A stretch of 64,000 bases of DNA from Bacteroidia bacterium (lineage in GTDB: Bacteria; Bacteroidota; Bacteroidia; Palsa-965), in NCBI GenBank assembly GCA_023151315.1, contig JAKLJE010000002.1, positions 186,001 to 250,000 of the forward strand. Direction: 5' to 3'. Below, piece by piece: positions 25,865-34,640 of the stretch. Position numbers and translations under genes: made by a program. Each line of letters begins with the position of its first letter. Position 1 is the first letter of the stretch. The notes below the pieces were generated by a model. That model did not search any database, was not told the DNA's origin, and saw only the letters and a list, made by a program, of their open reading frames with translations.

Positions 25865-26836
25865 TTAATTCGCTCCCGCATTAAATCCAAGAGTAAAATT
25901 CAGTCCAATGAGGAAGTATCGATTCTTTCGGATTGGTTCATCCAGATCTTCTGTATTCGGGTAGTTTTTTTGACCCGGCAATTGCGCGTATTCAATGACC
26001 CATTGTAATCCGAGTGGATTGTAAGCCATATGGCGAATCCCCCAGCGCCAACCGATATTTTCAATTCCAGGTATATCGTCTCCTGAAATGGAACGGGTAC
26101 TTGCCTGACGATCTCCCCAACCCAGATACGAATCATAGCTGGATGCAGCTGCGTAAATAATGTCTGTATAAAAATCCCATTGCCTTACCCTGTAGTAATC
26201 TTTGCTGCTTCCTGTTCCGTCCGGAACAAAGAAAACCTCGCCACTAATTATATTTCTGTACCAACTACCTCCTGTGCTCGAGGCATGAACCTTTTTCTTG
26301 CGCATAATTTTAATCGACAAACCTCCGGTTACTAATGTTTGTTTGACACCGGTAATATCATAGCGATTCAATGGAACGATGGAATCCACCCAGTAATTAG
26401 GAGGATTGGGCGTCCATACTGAATCCAGGCCTACTTGAGGCGCAAGTAATGTCATTCGAGTGTTGAAAATCGCGCCACCTCTTACTGCTACTGCGGGAGC
26501 CCATTTGTCCATGTCTTCCCATTTCTTGCCGAATAAACTGTAATCGATATGCAATTCCGTCCAGCGGAAATTCCTATGCGCTGCGCCGAATGGAACACCG
26601 TATCCGTAATCTTCACTGAATTCTGACTTCTTTTCTCCCAGAAAACGATAGTGTGTGAATTCGGCGAAGAACTTGTTGTTGTAGTTCACATTTGCGCAGA
26701 AACCCAACGGGATGTTGTCATATCGTTGGCTGAACATGTGTGTGCTCCAGAAATAGGGAGCAACGGACACACCAAGTTGTGCGTACGCTGTGTTAATACA
26801 AGAAGATAAAGCGATTAGAGTGATAATTATTTTCAT
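25865..26836 (-). CDS. Outer-membrane-like secreted protein
   Basis: The 323-residue product has a signal peptide (MKIIITLIALSSCINTAYAQ) and many aromatic-rich beta-like segments, ending RYFLIGLNFTLGFNAGAN. It is probably a beta-barrel or surface protein; no family was recognised. A -7-like box TACTTTCG lies about 23 bases upstream of the ATG on the minus strand. The downstream flank carries the terminator of the convergent secreted-protein gene. Confidence 0.75.
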   Translation of the reverse strand: MKIIITLIALSSCINTAYAQLGVSVAPYFWSTHMFSQRYDNIPLGFCANVNYNNKFFAEFTHYRFLGEKKSEFSEDYGYGVPFGAAHRNFRWTELHIDYSLFGKKWEDMDKWAPAVAVRGGAIFNTRMTLLAPQVGLDSVWTPNPPNYWVDSIVPLNRYDITGVKQTLVTGGLSIKIMRKKKVHASSTGGSWYRNIISGEVFFVPDGTGSSKDYYRVRQWDFYTDIIYAAASSYDSYLGWGDRQASTRSISGDDIPGIENIGWRWGIRHMAYNPLGLQWVIEYAQLPGQKNYPNTEDLDEPIRKNRYFLIGLNFTLGFNAGAN

Positions 26837-26958
26837 GATTGAAACACCGGTGAGTGCTTCGAAAGTAATTTTTCACTTACTAAAAGTCGTACTACTTTCG
26901 TGTGAAAATCGATTATCTCCTCAAAGAATCTCAGTACACACCGATCATATTGAAAATG

Positions 26959-27360
26959 TTACGCAGTGAGCGCCGCAAGCCATCTTTCAGGCACCGGAAC
27001 CGGCTTGTTTTCTTTGTAGTTGAAACAAACCTGCACTGAACTTCCGGTTGCACAAATAGTTTCACTCCCGTCATTTTCTTTTCTGATGATTTCATACATC
27101 AGTTCAAAACTTGTCGTGCCTGATTTTGAAAACCATGTCTGAACTTCAATTCGATCTTTCAGGTATATCGGTGTCTTGTATGAAATGGAAGTATGCGCCA
27201 GAATCATTCCTTCGCGTTCCCAGTCAATATCACCTCCAACTGTATCATCAAAGAAACGGATGCGTGCAAGTTCAAACCATGTAACATGTACGGCATTGTT
27301 CACGTGACCTAAAGCGTCTACGTCATTGAATCGAATCTGAATCTCGGTTTTGTGTCTCAT
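26959..27360 (-). CDS. 4HBT-family acyl-CoA thioesterase
   Basis: The 133-residue hotdog-fold protein has the 4-hydroxybenzoyl-CoA thioesterase motif FNDVDALGHVNNAVHVTWFE, with the catalytic Asp and the GHVNN loop, and the helix LARIRFFDD. Such enzymes hydrolyse acyl-CoA thioesters in the cytoplasm; substrate unknown. ATG at 27360 was chosen; only a TTG at 27369 lies further upstream. A TAACTTTG box lies 6 bases before the ATG, and the region is shared with the divergent zinc-ribbon gene. Confidence 0.92.
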   Translation of the reverse strand: MRHKTEIQIRFNDVDALGHVNNAVHVTWFELARIRFFDDTVGGDIDWEREGMILAHTSISYKTPIYLKDRIEVQTWFSKSGTTSFELMYEIIRKENDGSETICATGSSVQVCFNYKENKPVPVPERWLAALTA

Positions 27361-27366
27361 TTGCCA

Positions 27367-27374
27367 CAAAGTTA
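27367..27374 (-). promoter_or_regulatory. -7 promoter box of the thioesterase gene
   Basis: On the minus strand this reads TAACTTTG, an exact TAnnTTTG match, with the ATG 6 bases downstream at 27360. Confidence 0.55.
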
Positions 27375-27403
27375 CCTATCAATTTTCTAACTTCATTTCC
27401 AAT

Positions 27404-27724
27404 ATGTACTACTCGAGCAGAAGCAGTTCGCGTCATACGCAGGATTTGGGATATTGTCTTCCTTTGACTTGCCATCGCTGCAATGAAGTTTCCTATTGGC
27501 ATCTCCTGCGCGAAACCAGCAAGGAAAGTGGACCGCTTTTCACTTCTTCTGAAGTTCATCGTCATTCCATCAGTTGCGATAAGTGCCGGTATATTGTTGA
27601 TCTGAATCCGGAGCAAGCACAAAGAGCTCTGTATCTTCTGAATTGTACGCGAGCCTATTCCGCCGGTCAGATGTCGCCGCAGGAATATGAGCAGCGATTG
27701 AAAGAAGTAAATTATTTACGCTGA
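27404..27724 (+). CDS. Small zinc-ribbon-like protein
   Basis: The 106-residue protein has two Cys-x-x-Cys pairs (CHRC and CDKC) about 40 residues apart, the pattern of a zinc ribbon, followed by a short helical tail (PEQAQRALYLL, SPQEYEQRLKEVNYLR). There is no signal peptide. It is divergent from the thioesterase gene, and its last 13 bases overlap the end of the convergent dehydratase gene. Function unknown; the ordered cysteine pairs are the main argument that it is real. Confidence 0.65.
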   Translation: MYYSSRSSSRHTQDLGYCLPLTCHRCNEVSYWHLLRETSKESGPLFTSSEVHRHSISCDKCRYIVDLNPEQAQRALYLLNCTRAYSAGQMSPQEYEQRLKEVNYLR

Positions 27725-29592
27725 TCCAGCTTCTCGAAAACTGAATTGTTACTCACGTATTCAGGGACCATCGCCTTCATTTTCGATACAATCTCAACAT
27801 TGTTCTGTCCGTTGAACAGCGACACGAGTTCGGCAATATCAGCAGCTACTTTTTCGTATTCGTATTCTGCCACACGCGCAATCATAATCTTAGGATGATG
27901 TGTTGGTAAAGTGTTTTCTTCGTTGTTCAGCAACTCTTCATATAGTTTCTCTCCCGGACGTAATCCGGTAATGGCAATTTCAATATCCTTGCCCGGCTCA
28001 AGACCTGATAACAGAATCATCTTGCGGGCCAGATCAATAATCTTCACTGATTTGCCCATATCGAAGATGAAAATTTCTCCGCCTTTGCCCATGCAGCCGG
28101 CTTCAAGTACCAAACGGCACGCTTCCGGAATCGTCATGAAGTAACGCGTGATTTCAGGATCAGTAATCGTAACCGGTCCGCCGCTTTCAATCTGTTGTTT
28201 GAAACGCGGTATCACAGATCCGTTTGATCCAAGTACATTGCCGAAACGGGTGGTTACGAAACGGGTTGTCTGACTTACCTTGTTCAACGATTGTGTATAG
28301 ATTTCTGCAATGCGTTTCGATGCTCCCATCACATTCGTCGGGTTTACCGCTTTATCAGTGGAAACCATTACAAACTTCTGAGCTCCGTACTTTACAGCAA
28401 GATCTGCGGTAATTCGTGTTCCGAGTACATTCGTGAGAATTGATTCTGACGGATTGAGTTCCATCATCGGCACATGTTTGTAAGCCGCCGCATGATAAAC
28501 AATATTCGGACGGAATGTCCGGAACACATTTTCCATTCTTTGGAAATTCCGAACATCTCCGATTACAACTTCAGACTGTACGTCTTTGTACTTTTCAATA
28601 CATTCTATTTCCAGTTCGTACAACGGAGATTCGGCCTGATCCAATAATATCAGTTTGCCGGGTTGGAAACGTGCAACCTGTCTTGCAATTTCACTGCCGA
28701 TCGAACCTGCAGCCCCTGTAACAAGAATCGTTTTCCCTTTGATTTGCGAACTGATATTCGCTTCATCGAGCTTGATTGGCTCACGTTCCAGCAATTCTTC
28801 AATCTGAACTTTCCGGATCTGGCGTACACTCAGCTCTCCGTTGATCCAGCGTGCAACCGGAGGAACATTCAGCACTTTGGTATTGTTTGAAAGACACAAA
28901 TCAACAATCTCCTGTTTACGCTGAGCTGAAATGTTCTGGATGGAAATGATCACTTCTTCAACATCTTTTTTCTCAAGAAGTGAAGAAAGTTTAGAGGTAT
29001 GATAAATTGTTGCACCTTCCAGTTTACGACCGGCCTTGCTTTCATCATCATCAATGAATGCGCGAACACGTTGATCTGATGCAGCGTCCCGGTCAATGGT
29101 TCGTTTGGTGATCAATCCGGATTCTCCGGCTCCGTAAATTATAACGTTCCGTTTCTGACTCGAAGGATTGCGAATCTCTGTCCAAAGCGCTTTGTAAATG
29201 AGACGCGAACTGATCAGTCCGAATGTAGTGGCGAGAAATTCGATAAGCAGTATGGAATGCGGAATGTAATAGATGCCGTTTACGAAACGGAATGTAATCT
29301 GATTGAAAATGTAGAATACAGCAGTACCGCTCAGAATTGTAATCAGAATGCGCATTGCATCTTTCTGACTCATGTAGCGTACAATTGCCCAAGGGATACG
29401 CGCCAGGAGATAACTCAATGCCCGGACACCCAGAATCGTAGGCAATACCACACGGAAAGTGTCAATTTCCATTTGCGGGATGGAGAAATCGAAACGCAGA
29501 AGGTATGCAACGAACAGAGCCAGAGCGGTTATGGCAATATCAATCAGCCAAACAATCCAGCGTGGTGTATAACCTTCTTTCAGATTCAACAT
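27712..29592 (-). CDS. Membrane nucleotide-sugar 4,6-dehydratase (PglF/WbpM/CapD type)
   Basis: The 626-residue protein has four N-terminal membrane helices (residues about 10-130), a first nucleotide-binding fold (VIIYGAGESGLITKRTI) and a second Rossmann domain with TGAAGSIGSEIARQV. Its catalytic region is TDKAVNPTNVMGASKR, the Met-containing variant typical of UDP-GlcNAc 4,6-dehydratases. It would supply a deoxyketo sugar for envelope polysaccharide or glycoprotein synthesis at the inner membrane. It is divergent from the epimerase gene at 29684, the start of a glycan block. Confidence 0.93.
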   Translation of the reverse strand: MLNLKEGYTPRWIVWLIDIAITALALFVAYLLRFDFSIPQMEIDTFRVVLPTILGVRALSYLLARIPWAIVRYMSQKDAMRILITILSGTAVFYIFNQITFRFVNGIYYIPHSILLIEFLATTFGLISSRLIYKALWTEIRNPSSQKRNVIIYGAGESGLITKRTIDRDAASDQRVRAFIDDDESKAGRKLEGATIYHTSKLSSLLEKKDVEEVIISIQNISAQRKQEIVDLCLSNNTKVLNVPPVARWINGELSVRQIRKVQIEELLEREPIKLDEANISSQIKGKTILVTGAAGSIGSEIARQVARFQPGKLILLDQAESPLYELEIECIEKYKDVQSEVVIGDVRNFQRMENVFRTFRPNIVYHAAAYKHVPMMELNPSESILTNVLGTRITADLAVKYGAQKFVMVSTDKAVNPTNVMGASKRIAEIYTQSLNKVSQTTRFVTTRFGNVLGSNGSVIPRFKQQIESGGPVTITDPEITRYFMTIPEACRLVLEAGCMGKGGEIFIFDMGKSVKIIDLARKMILLSGLEPGKDIEIAITGLRPGEKLYEELLNNEENTLPTHHPKIMIARVAEYEYEKVAADIAELVSLFNGQNNVEIVSKMKAMVPEYVSNNSVFEKLDQRK

Positions 29593-29597
29593 GGGCG

Positions 29598-29605
29598 TAA
29601 AGATA
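29598..29605 (-). promoter_or_regulatory. -7-like promoter box of the dehydratase gene
   Basis: The minus strand reads TATCTTTA (one change from TAnnTTTG), 5 bases before the ATG at 29592. Confidence 0.4.
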
Positions 29606-29670
29606 AACTTTCGCTGAGGTTTATAAGACCAATAAAAGGGTAAAACTGAGGTTATTCAGTCAACTCAGGT

Positions 29671-29678
29671 TATATTTG
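29671..29678 (+). promoter_or_regulatory. -7 promoter box of the epimerase gene at 29684
   Basis: TATATTTG matches TAnnTTTG exactly; the ATG follows after 5 bases, so the transcript is expected to be leaderless or nearly so. Confidence 0.55.
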
Positions 29679-29683
29679 CCTCT

Positions 29684-30679
29684 ATGGCAATTACACTTGT
29701 TACCGGTGGGGCAGGTTTTATCGGGGCGCATGTGGCGCATGCGTTGCTGAAGAACGGACATACTGTTGTTGTGCTTGACGATCTGTCGGGCGGATTCACT
29801 GAAAACATTCCTCAAGGTGCTGTATTCGTAAAGGGATCAGTTACCGATCACGCGTTGATTGATGAGTTGTTTGAAAAGTACCGTTTCGAATACGTTTACC
29901 ATCTTGCTGCTTATGCTGCAGAAGGACTCAGTCATTTCATCAAGCGTTTTAATTACACCAATAACCTCATCGGGAGCGTTAATCTGATCAATGCATCTGT
30001 AAAGCACAAAGTAAAATCGTTTGTGTTCACCTCTTCAATTGCGGTTTACGGAGCATTGAAGCCACCGATGCGTGAAGAAATGGTTCCTGTTCCTGAAGAT
30101 CCGTATGGAATTGCCAAGTTATCCGTGGAGCAGGATTTGCGTGTAACACATGAAATGTTCGGATTGAACTATGTGATTTTCCGTCCGCATAATGTGTACG
30201 GTGAATATCAGAATATCGGTGATCGCTATCGCAATGTGGTTGGTATCTTCATGAATCAGCTCATGCAGAATAAACCGTTAACTGTTTTCGGCGATGGCTC
30301 TCAAACACGCGCATTCAGTTACATTGGAGATATAGTTCCTGCAATAGTAAACTCTGCATTCCTTCCGGAAGCGCAGAATCAGGTTTTCAATATAGGAGCA
30401 GATAAAGATTATTCGGTTAACGAACTCGCTACGCTGACCATGAAAGCCATGGGAATCAAAGGCGAAATCCGTTATCTCGAAGCACGCAATGAAGTAGTTC
30501 ATGCGCATGCTGATCACTCCAAAGTGAAGAAGATTTTCGGAGAAGTACCGCTCACTTCACTTGAGGAGGGTCTGAGCCGAATGGCGCAATGGGCTAAAAG
30601 TGCAGGTGTGCGCAAGAGCAAACGCTTCGGAGAAATAGAAATTCTCGAAAAACTTCCGCCGATCTGGCTGGAAGATTAA
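29684..30679 (+). CDS. UDP-glucose 4-epimerase-like NAD-dependent epimerase
   Basis: The 331-residue extended short-chain dehydrogenase starts with TGGAGFIGAHVAHAL, then has FTSSIAVYGAL and the catalytic pair in DPYGIAKLSVEQD (Tyr-x-x-x-Lys), followed by FRPHNVYGEYQN and FGDGSQTRAFSYIGDIV. This resembles GalE-like or UDP-sugar epimerases of surface glycan pathways. It is followed within 22 bases by a methyltransferase and then a glycosyltransferase, so the three probably form one glycan-related operon. Confidence 0.92.
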   Translation: MAITLVTGGAGFIGAHVAHALLKNGHTVVVLDDLSGGFTENIPQGAVFVKGSVTDHALIDELFEKYRFEYVYHLAAYAAEGLSHFIKRFNYTNNLIGSVNLINASVKHKVKSFVFTSSIAVYGALKPPMREEMVPVPEDPYGIAKLSVEQDLRVTHEMFGLNYVIFRPHNVYGEYQNIGDRYRNVVGIFMNQLMQNKPLTVFGDGSQTRAFSYIGDIVPAIVNSAFLPEAQNQVFNIGADKDYSVNELATLTMKAMGIKGEIRYLEARNEVVHAHADHSKVKKIFGEVPLTSLEEGLSRMAQWAKSAGVRKSKRFGEIEILEKLPPIWLED

Positions 30680-30700
30680 TCATCTGTGAATCGTAACGGA

Positions 30701-31594
30701 ATGATTCCTTATAACCGGAAACCGCATGGTAATGCTGATGTGAAGGGAACAGCTGTGGCTGATTTTACATCTCAGCATATCAATGCCGATTCTAAAACGG
30801 TGGAATCGTTCGGAGAAGAGTGGAACCGTTTCGGAACTTTCACCGAAGCGGAAATTCAACGTGCAGGCGAACAGTATTTCGACATTGTAACTGAGAACAT
30901 GCTGAACAAAAATTCGGTGTGTCTTGATATCGGTTGCGGTTCAGGTCGTTGGTCGAAATTCATTTCACAACGTGCCGGATTCGTGGAAGCCATTGATCCG
31001 AGTGAAGCAGTAATTCCTGCGGTGAAACTCACGCAGTCTTGCGGAAATGTACGCGTTACACGTGCCGGTTACGGATGCATTCCGTTCGATAAGGAATCAT
31101 TCGACTTTGTGTTCAGTCTCGGTGTGGTACATCACTTGCCGGATACGCAAGGAGCAATTACCGAAGCGGCTTCAATGGTGAAAAAGAACGGATGGTTGCT
31201 CTTGTACATTTATTACAGTCTCGACAATCGCAGTGGTTTATATAAGTTCATATTCCATTGTTCCAATTTCGTGCGACTTGTAATTTCTTCTATGCCGCAA
31301 GGACTGAAGAATTTCTTCTGCGATTTCATTGCTGTAACTGTTTATCTTCCGTTTGTTGCGTTAACGCGATTCGTCCGATTGTTTTCTGAAGCAGGATCAA
31401 AGAAAGTTCCGCTTTCTTACTACGCGGATAAACCCTGGAAGGTCATTCGCAACGATTCACTGGATCGCTTCGGCACTCCGCTTGAAAAGCGTTTCAGCAA
31501 AAAAGAAATTACCGAAATGCTGGACAACGCAGGAATGAAGGATATTTGCTTTTCAGACAACGAACCTTATTGGCACGTGGTTGCAAGAAAATGA
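30701..31594 (+). CDS. Class I SAM-dependent methyltransferase
   Basis: The 297-residue protein has methyltransferase motif I in CLDIGCGSGRWSKFI, followed by the acidic AIDPSEAVI, and FDFVFSLGVVHHLPD as motif II/III, the Methyltransf_11 arrangement. The C-terminal third contains a hydrophobic section (FFCDFIAVTVYLPFVAL). ATG at 30701 was chosen; GTG at 30686 would add five residues. It overlaps the glycosyltransferase gene by 4 bases (ATGA). The target is probably a sugar or lipid intermediate, inferred from neighbours. Confidence 0.9.
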   Translation: MIPYNRKPHGNADVKGTAVADFTSQHINADSKTVESFGEEWNRFGTFTEAEIQRAGEQYFDIVTENMLNKNSVCLDIGCGSGRWSKFISQRAGFVEAIDPSEAVIPAVKLTQSCGNVRVTRAGYGCIPFDKESFDFVFSLGVVHHLPDTQGAITEAASMVKKNGWLLLYIYYSLDNRSGLYKFIFHCSNFVRLVISSMPQGLKNFFCDFIAVTVYLPFVALTRFVRLFSEAGSKKVPLSYYADKPWKVIRNDSLDRFGTPLEKRFSKKEITEMLDNAGMKDICFSDNEPYWHVVARK

Positions 31595-32682
31595 GCGGCA
31601 GAAAGAAAATATTGTTTGTAGCCTCACATCGTGAAGGGCGCGCGCCGGGACAACGCTTCCGGTTCGAGCAGTATTTCTCTTTTCTGAAAGCAAACGGATT
31701 CGATTGTGAGCTTTCGTATATCATCTCTGCGGATGATGATAAGATTCTCTATCAGCCCGGGAACTATATCGCTAAATTCGGAATTCACAGAAGAGCGGTT
31801 CAAACACGTAAGAACAACGTTGCGCACGCGTATGATTATGATATCATTTTCATTTTCCGCGAAGCTTTACTCACCAAGTCGATTCGTTTCGAAAAATTGT
31901 TCGCCAAATCGAAAGCGAAACTGGTTTTTGATTTCGACGATGCCATCTGGCATCTTGATATTTCTGATGCGAATCGGATGTTCAGCTGGTTGAAGAATCC
32001 GGGGAAAACGGGCGACATTATTTCATTGTGTGATCTCGCGTTCGCGGGCAATCAGTATCTCGCTGATTATGCTTCGAAGTTTAATCGCAACGTGGTTATT
32101 GTTCCCACCACAATTGATACGACAGAATACCGTCGAATGGATGTTCCTCGCGATTCCGGAAAAATTGTGATCGGTTGGAGCGGATCATTGACCACTATCA
32201 AACACTTTGAGCATGCATTGCCGTTTCTGCGGAAGATCAAAGCAAAGTACGGCGACAGAATCGTAATCAAGGTTATCGGCGATGCATCATACCGTAATGA
32301 CGAATTGAACATTACGGGTATTGCCTGGAAACGTGACGATGAAATCAAAGAGTTGTCTTCCTTCGATATCGGAATCATGCCGCTGCCTGATGATGAATGG
32401 GCAAAAGGAAAATGCGGACTGAAAGGTCTGCAGTACATGGCGCTGGGAATTCCAACGATCATGTCGCCTGTCGGTGTGAATACCGAGATCATCTCTCATA
32501 TGCAAAACGGTTGCCTCGCTTCAGCGGATTCGGAATGGGAAGAATGTCTTATCCGCTTGATTGAATCTAAAGAGCTCAGAGATCAGCTCGGACAAGCCGG
32601 AGCGGCAACAGTGGAGGAGCGGTATTCTGTGAATGCGTGGCAATCTCAATACCTCAAACACTTTCAACAGTTGTTGAAATAG
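31591..32682 (+). CDS. Glycosyltransferase, GT4-like
   Basis: The 363-residue protein has an N-terminal domain with KILFVASHREGRAPGQRFRF and a C-terminal GT-B domain with GKIVIGWSGSLTTIKHFEHA, the DDEIKELSSFDIGIMPLPDD segment and KCGLKGLQYMALGIPTIMSP, equivalent to the conserved nucleotide-binding motif of GT4 enzymes. Donor and acceptor are unknown. Its ATG overlaps the methyltransferase stop. Confidence 0.9.
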   Translation: MSGRKKILFVASHREGRAPGQRFRFEQYFSFLKANGFDCELSYIISADDDKILYQPGNYIAKFGIHRRAVQTRKNNVAHAYDYDIIFIFREALLTKSIRFEKLFAKSKAKLVFDFDDAIWHLDISDANRMFSWLKNPGKTGDIISLCDLAFAGNQYLADYASKFNRNVVIVPTTIDTTEYRRMDVPRDSGKIVIGWSGSLTTIKHFEHALPFLRKIKAKYGDRIVIKVIGDASYRNDELNITGIAWKRDDEIKELSSFDIGIMPLPDDEWAKGKCGLKGLQYMALGIPTIMSPVGVNTEIISHMQNGCLASADSEWEECLIRLIESKELRDQLGQAGAATVEERYSVNAWQSQYLKHFQQLLK

Positions 32683-32735
32683 TCGATTTCTACTGATTTT
32701 CCATTGGTTTTCTCCCTTTCGTGGGCTGAGAATGT

Positions 32736-32743
32736 TAAATTTG
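32736..32743 (+). promoter_or_regulatory. -7 promoter box of gcvT
   Basis: TAAATTTG matches TAnnTTTG; the gcvT ATG at 32761 lies 17 bases downstream, leaving a leader of about 10 bases. Confidence 0.55.
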
Positions 32744-32760
32744 CTTTTCAATTGAAAATC

Positions 32761-33861
32761 ATGGAAGCAACAGAAACACTCAGAAATACAGCTCTTACAG
32801 CGAAACACATTGCTCTCGGAGCAAAAATGGTTCCTTTTGCCGGATACAACATGCCGGTATCTTACACAGGATTGAATGAAGAACACCTGACAGTTCGCAA
32901 TGCTGTTGGTGTATTCGATGTTTCCCACATGGGAGAATTCATTCTGAAAGGCGACAAGGCGCTGGATCTGATTCAGAAAGTTACTTCCAACGATGCTGCT
33001 CAGCTGTACGATGGCCGCGTTCAGTATTCCTGCCTGCCGAATGGTAAAGGCGGAATCGTTGACGATTTGCTCGTGTACCGCATTGATGAGAAAACATACA
33101 TGCTCGTTGTAAACGCATCCAACATTCAGAAAGATTGGGATTGGATCAGCAAGCACAACACATTCGGTGTTGACATGAAAGACATTTCAGATCGCACTTC
33201 CTTGCTTGCCGTGCAGGGGCCGAATGCAATCAAAGCATTGCAGAAACTCACTGACGTTGACCTTTCCAAAATGGAATATTATCACTTCACCAAAGGGAAG
33301 TTCGCAGGCAAAGACAACGTGGTGATTTCAAATACAGGATACACCGGCGCAGGCGGATTCGAAATTTATTTCGATAACGAAGTTGCTGATGACATGTGGA
33401 ATGCCATCTTCGAAGCAGGTGCAGAGTTCGGAATCAAACCTATCGGTTTGGGAGCACGCGATACACTGCGTCTTGAAATGGGATTCTGTTTGTACGGAAA
33501 CGATATTGACGATACAACTTCACCGATCGAAGCAGGTTTAGGCTGGATCACGAAGTTCAACAAAGACTTCAATGATAAAGATCTTCTGCTTTCACAGAAG
33601 GAAAAAGGAACTGCGCGCAAGCTTGTTGGTTTCGAAATGATCGACCGTGGTATTCCGCGTCACGATTACGAGATCGCAGATGCTGCAGGTAACATTATCG
33701 GTAAAGTGACTTCAGGTACTCAATCTCCTTCATTGCAAAAAGGAATCGGAATGGGTTATGTGAAAACGGAGTTCAGCAAATCAGGCTCTGAGATTTACAT
33801 CAAGATCCGCGATAAAGCGCTGAAAGCGCAGGTAGTGAAAATTCCTTTCTTCAAGAAGTAA
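32761..33861 (+). CDS. gcvT: Glycine cleavage system T protein (aminomethyltransferase)
   Basis: GcvT transfers the methylene group from the H-protein-bound intermediate to tetrahydrofolate, releasing ammonia. The 366-residue product starts with [20 protein letters not shown], then [12 protein letters not shown] and [14 protein letters not shown]. Further on are [35 protein letters not shown] and a C-terminal barrel with ending [19 protein letters not shown]. The start at 32761 gives the normal N-terminus. The H and P proteins are not in this window. comB follows after 3 bases. Confidence 0.97.
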   Translation: MEATETLRNTALTAKHIALGAKMVPFAGYNMPVSYTGLNEEHLTVRNAVGVFDVSHMGEFILKGDKALDLIQKVTSNDAAQLYDGRVQYSCLPNGKGGIVDDLLVYRIDEKTYMLVVNASNIQKDWDWISKHNTFGVDMKDISDRTSLLAVQGPNAIKALQKLTDVDLSKMEYYHFTKGKFAGKDNVVISNTGYTGAGGFEIYFDNEVADDMWNAIFEAGAEFGIKPIGLGARDTLRLEMGFCLYGNDIDDTTSPIEAGLGWITKFNKDFNDKDLLLSQKEKGTARKLVGFEMIDRGIPRHDYEIADAAGNIIGKVTSGTQSPSLQKGIGMGYVKTEFSKSGSEIYIKIRDKALKAQVVKIPFFKK

Positions 33862-33864
33862 TCG

Positions 33865-34596
33865 ATGAGCGAATCAAAGATTCCTAAGATTGACGCCTGC
33901 TTTTCGCCTGCACTTTATCCGGTGTATCGCGATGAAGAAAATATTGTCGTGATCATTGATGTGTTGCGAGCAACATCTGCAATCTGCACTGCATTCCATC
34001 ATGGTGCCGAGAAAATCATTCCGGTGGCCTCAGTGGAAGAAGCGCGTCGATTGAAAGAATCGGGAATGCTTGCAGGAGCAGAGCGCGATGCCATCAAAGT
34101 GGAAGGATTCGATTTCGGAAATTCTCCGTTCGATTACATGGGGCCGGATATCGTTGGTAAAACCATTGCACTCACCACTACAAACGGAACGCAGGCGATT
34201 GAAGCATCAAAGTATGCGTACAAAGTTGTGGTAGGAGCCTTCACCAATATTTCTGCATTGTGCGATTGGCTTGTGAAGCAGGATCGCAATGTGTTGCTTT
34301 TGTGTTCGGGATGGAAGAACAGATTCAATCTGGAAGATTCTCTATTCGCAGGAGCGGTAACACATGAGTTGCTGAAACGTCGTCCTGAGTTACAACTTGG
34401 TGACGGTTGTCTGGCATTGAAATACCTCTTCCAGATGGCGGAAAAATCTCCGGCTCGTTTTCTTGCAAAAGCTTCGCATAAGCAGCGTTTGTGGAAGTTG
34501 GGATTGAAAGATGATATCCGCTACTGCTTGCAGATGGACATGACCGATGTGATTCCTGTATTGGAAGACGGCGCATTGGTGAAAATGAAGACTTAA
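33865..34596 (+). CDS. comB: 2-phosphosulfolactate phosphatase-like protein
   Basis: The 243-residue product matches ComB: VVIIDVLRATSAICTAFHHG, AGERDAIKVEGFDFGNSP-like sequence (here AGAERDAIKVEGFDFGNSPF), and ALTTTNGTQAIEA. ComB removes phosphate from 2-phosphosulfolactate in the coenzyme M pathway of methanogens, but homologues are widespread in bacteria without that pathway and the substrate there is uncertain. It follows gcvT by 3 bases, suggesting cotranscription rather than a shared pathway. Confidence 0.9.
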   Translation: MSESKIPKIDACFSPALYPVYRDEENIVVIIDVLRATSAICTAFHHGAEKIIPVASVEEARRLKESGMLAGAERDAIKVEGFDFGNSPFDYMGPDIVGKTIALTTTNGTQAIEASKYAYKVVVGAFTNISALCDWLVKQDRNVLLLCSGWKNRFNLEDSLFAGAVTHELLKRRPELQLGDGCLALKYLFQMAEKSPARFLAKASHKQRLWKLGLKDDIRYCLQMDMTDVIPVLEDGALVKMKT

Positions 34597-34640
34597 CATC
34601 TTCTTATTTCAGAATTGATTCTGATTCAGTAAATTCATCC

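Noticed and set aside
29257-29643. A 128-residue plus-strand frame opposite the dehydratase gene
   Set aside because: It is antisense to the well-supported membrane dehydratase, whose motifs fix the reading frame.
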